A program made the translations under genes and the position numbers. Source: Cupriavidus numazuensis (lineage in GTDB: Bacteria; Pseudomonadota; Gammaproteobacteria; Burkholderiales; Burkholderiaceae). From it: a DNA stretch of 64,000 nt. Location of the stretch: the NCBI RefSeq assembly GCF_905397435.1, contig NZ_CAJPVI010000003.1, positions 124,001 to 188,000 of the forward strand, given 5' to 3'. The notes beneath the pieces were generated by a model that had not been told where the DNA came from, ran no database searches, and saw only the letters and a list, made by a program, of their open reading frames with translations. Below, one piece after another: positions 63,741 through 64,000 of this stretch (positions within the stretch are counted from its first letter, which is position 1; every line of letters begins with the position of its first letter).

Positions 63741-64000
63741 TCAGGCGGTAATGCGGTCCCGCAGCTCGCGCTTGAGCACCTTGCCGATCGCGCTGCGCGG
63801 CAGGGTGTCGACGATGTGCAATGCGCTCAGCCGCTGCGTCTTGCCAAGACGCTCGTTGGCCCAGGCGAGCACGGCCTGCGCGGTGACATCATGTCCTTCG
63901 CGCAGCGCGATAAAGCCGACTGGCGTCTCCCCCCAGCTTTCCGACGGCACGCCGACTACGGATACATCCGCCACAGCCTCATGCGTGCGCACCACGGCTT
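63741..64000 (-). CDS. Acyl-CoA synthetase / AMP-binding enzyme, C-terminal part (cut by window)
   Basis: About 86 codons visible; the gene extends past the window edge on its 5' side. The residues match the AMP-binding C-terminal domain: VVGVPSESWGETPVGFIALREG and the catalytic-lysine loop LPRSAIGKVLKREL. The enzyme would activate a fatty or other carboxylic acid to acyl-CoA. The stop codon at the 3' end is normal. The remainder, including the adenylate-forming domain, is not visible. Confidence 0.85.
   Translation of the reverse strand, partial: AVVRTHEAVADVSVVGVPSESWGETPVGFIALREGHDVTAQAVLAWANERLGKTQRLSALHIVDTLPRSAIGKVLKRELRDRITA

Overview
The window is a high-GC chromosomal segment of a betaproteobacterium in the Burkholderiaceae, most like Cupriavidus (or the related Ralstonia). 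This rests on the overall gene character: a CysB-type regulator, class A malate synthase and isocitrate lyase in the same neighbourhood, a Bug-type solute receptor, the tsaB-rimI-family 4 UDG-DUF1853 run, and lplT divergent from alr. The assignment comes from recognising protein families, not from a database search. Nearly all of the window is core-like chromosome. The clearest possible acquired patch is an ankyrin protein plus an O-antigen-ligase-like gene near 41.6-43.6 kb.

Layout. 0-6 kb: cysB-like regulator, a 60-aa membrane protein, a LytS/LytTR-type two-component pair, an MFS exporter, RraA-family aldolase and a gamma-glutamylcyclotransferase-like protein. 6-21.4 kb: the glyoxylate shunt. 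aceA sits behind a long AT-rich control region with IclR-type palindromes, and aceB ends the block. Between them lie a HigBA-like toxin-antitoxin pair, an M48 lipoprotein protease, a SiaABCD-like phospho-switch/diguanylate cyclase operon, a compact CheA/MCP-tip/CheX/CheY-like operon, UspA, a LysR regulator and a haloacid dehalogenase.

21.7-32.2 kb: a three-subunit periplasm-facing GMC dehydrogenase (cytochrome c, Tat-exported small subunit, flavoprotein) with an RHH protein and a glyoxalase-type protein. Then come a DsbA-like oxidoreductase, a thioesterase, a lipid A acyltransferase homologue, a solitary MetQ, a VOC protein, an SGNH hydrolase, an SRPBCC protein and a DHA2 exporter. 32.2-41.6 kb: housekeeping genes (acyl-CoA-binding protein, tsaB, rimI, UDG, DUF1853, lplT, alr, radA, a GNAT enzyme, dsbB).

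41.6-45.8 kb: ankyrin protein, O-antigen-ligase-like protein and an ABC-F ATPase. 46-55.4 kb: an eight-gene peptide scavenging operon. An RpiR regulator is followed by isoaspartyl peptidase, a complete GsiABCD-type peptide importer, a self-processing P1 (DmpA-type) aminopeptidase and an M55 D-aminopeptidase. 55.5-64 kb: an unrecognised protein, a DUF2817 peptidase, a LysR/Bug receptor/quinone oxidoreductase/CoA-transferase cluster, a LysR-isochorismatase pair, tRNA-Val(GAC) and the C-terminal end of an acyl-CoA synthetase cut by the window edge.

The two most notable systems are the SiaABCD module followed directly by a CheW-less transmembrane CheA-like module, and the peptide importer operon carrying three peptidases with unusual bond specificities.
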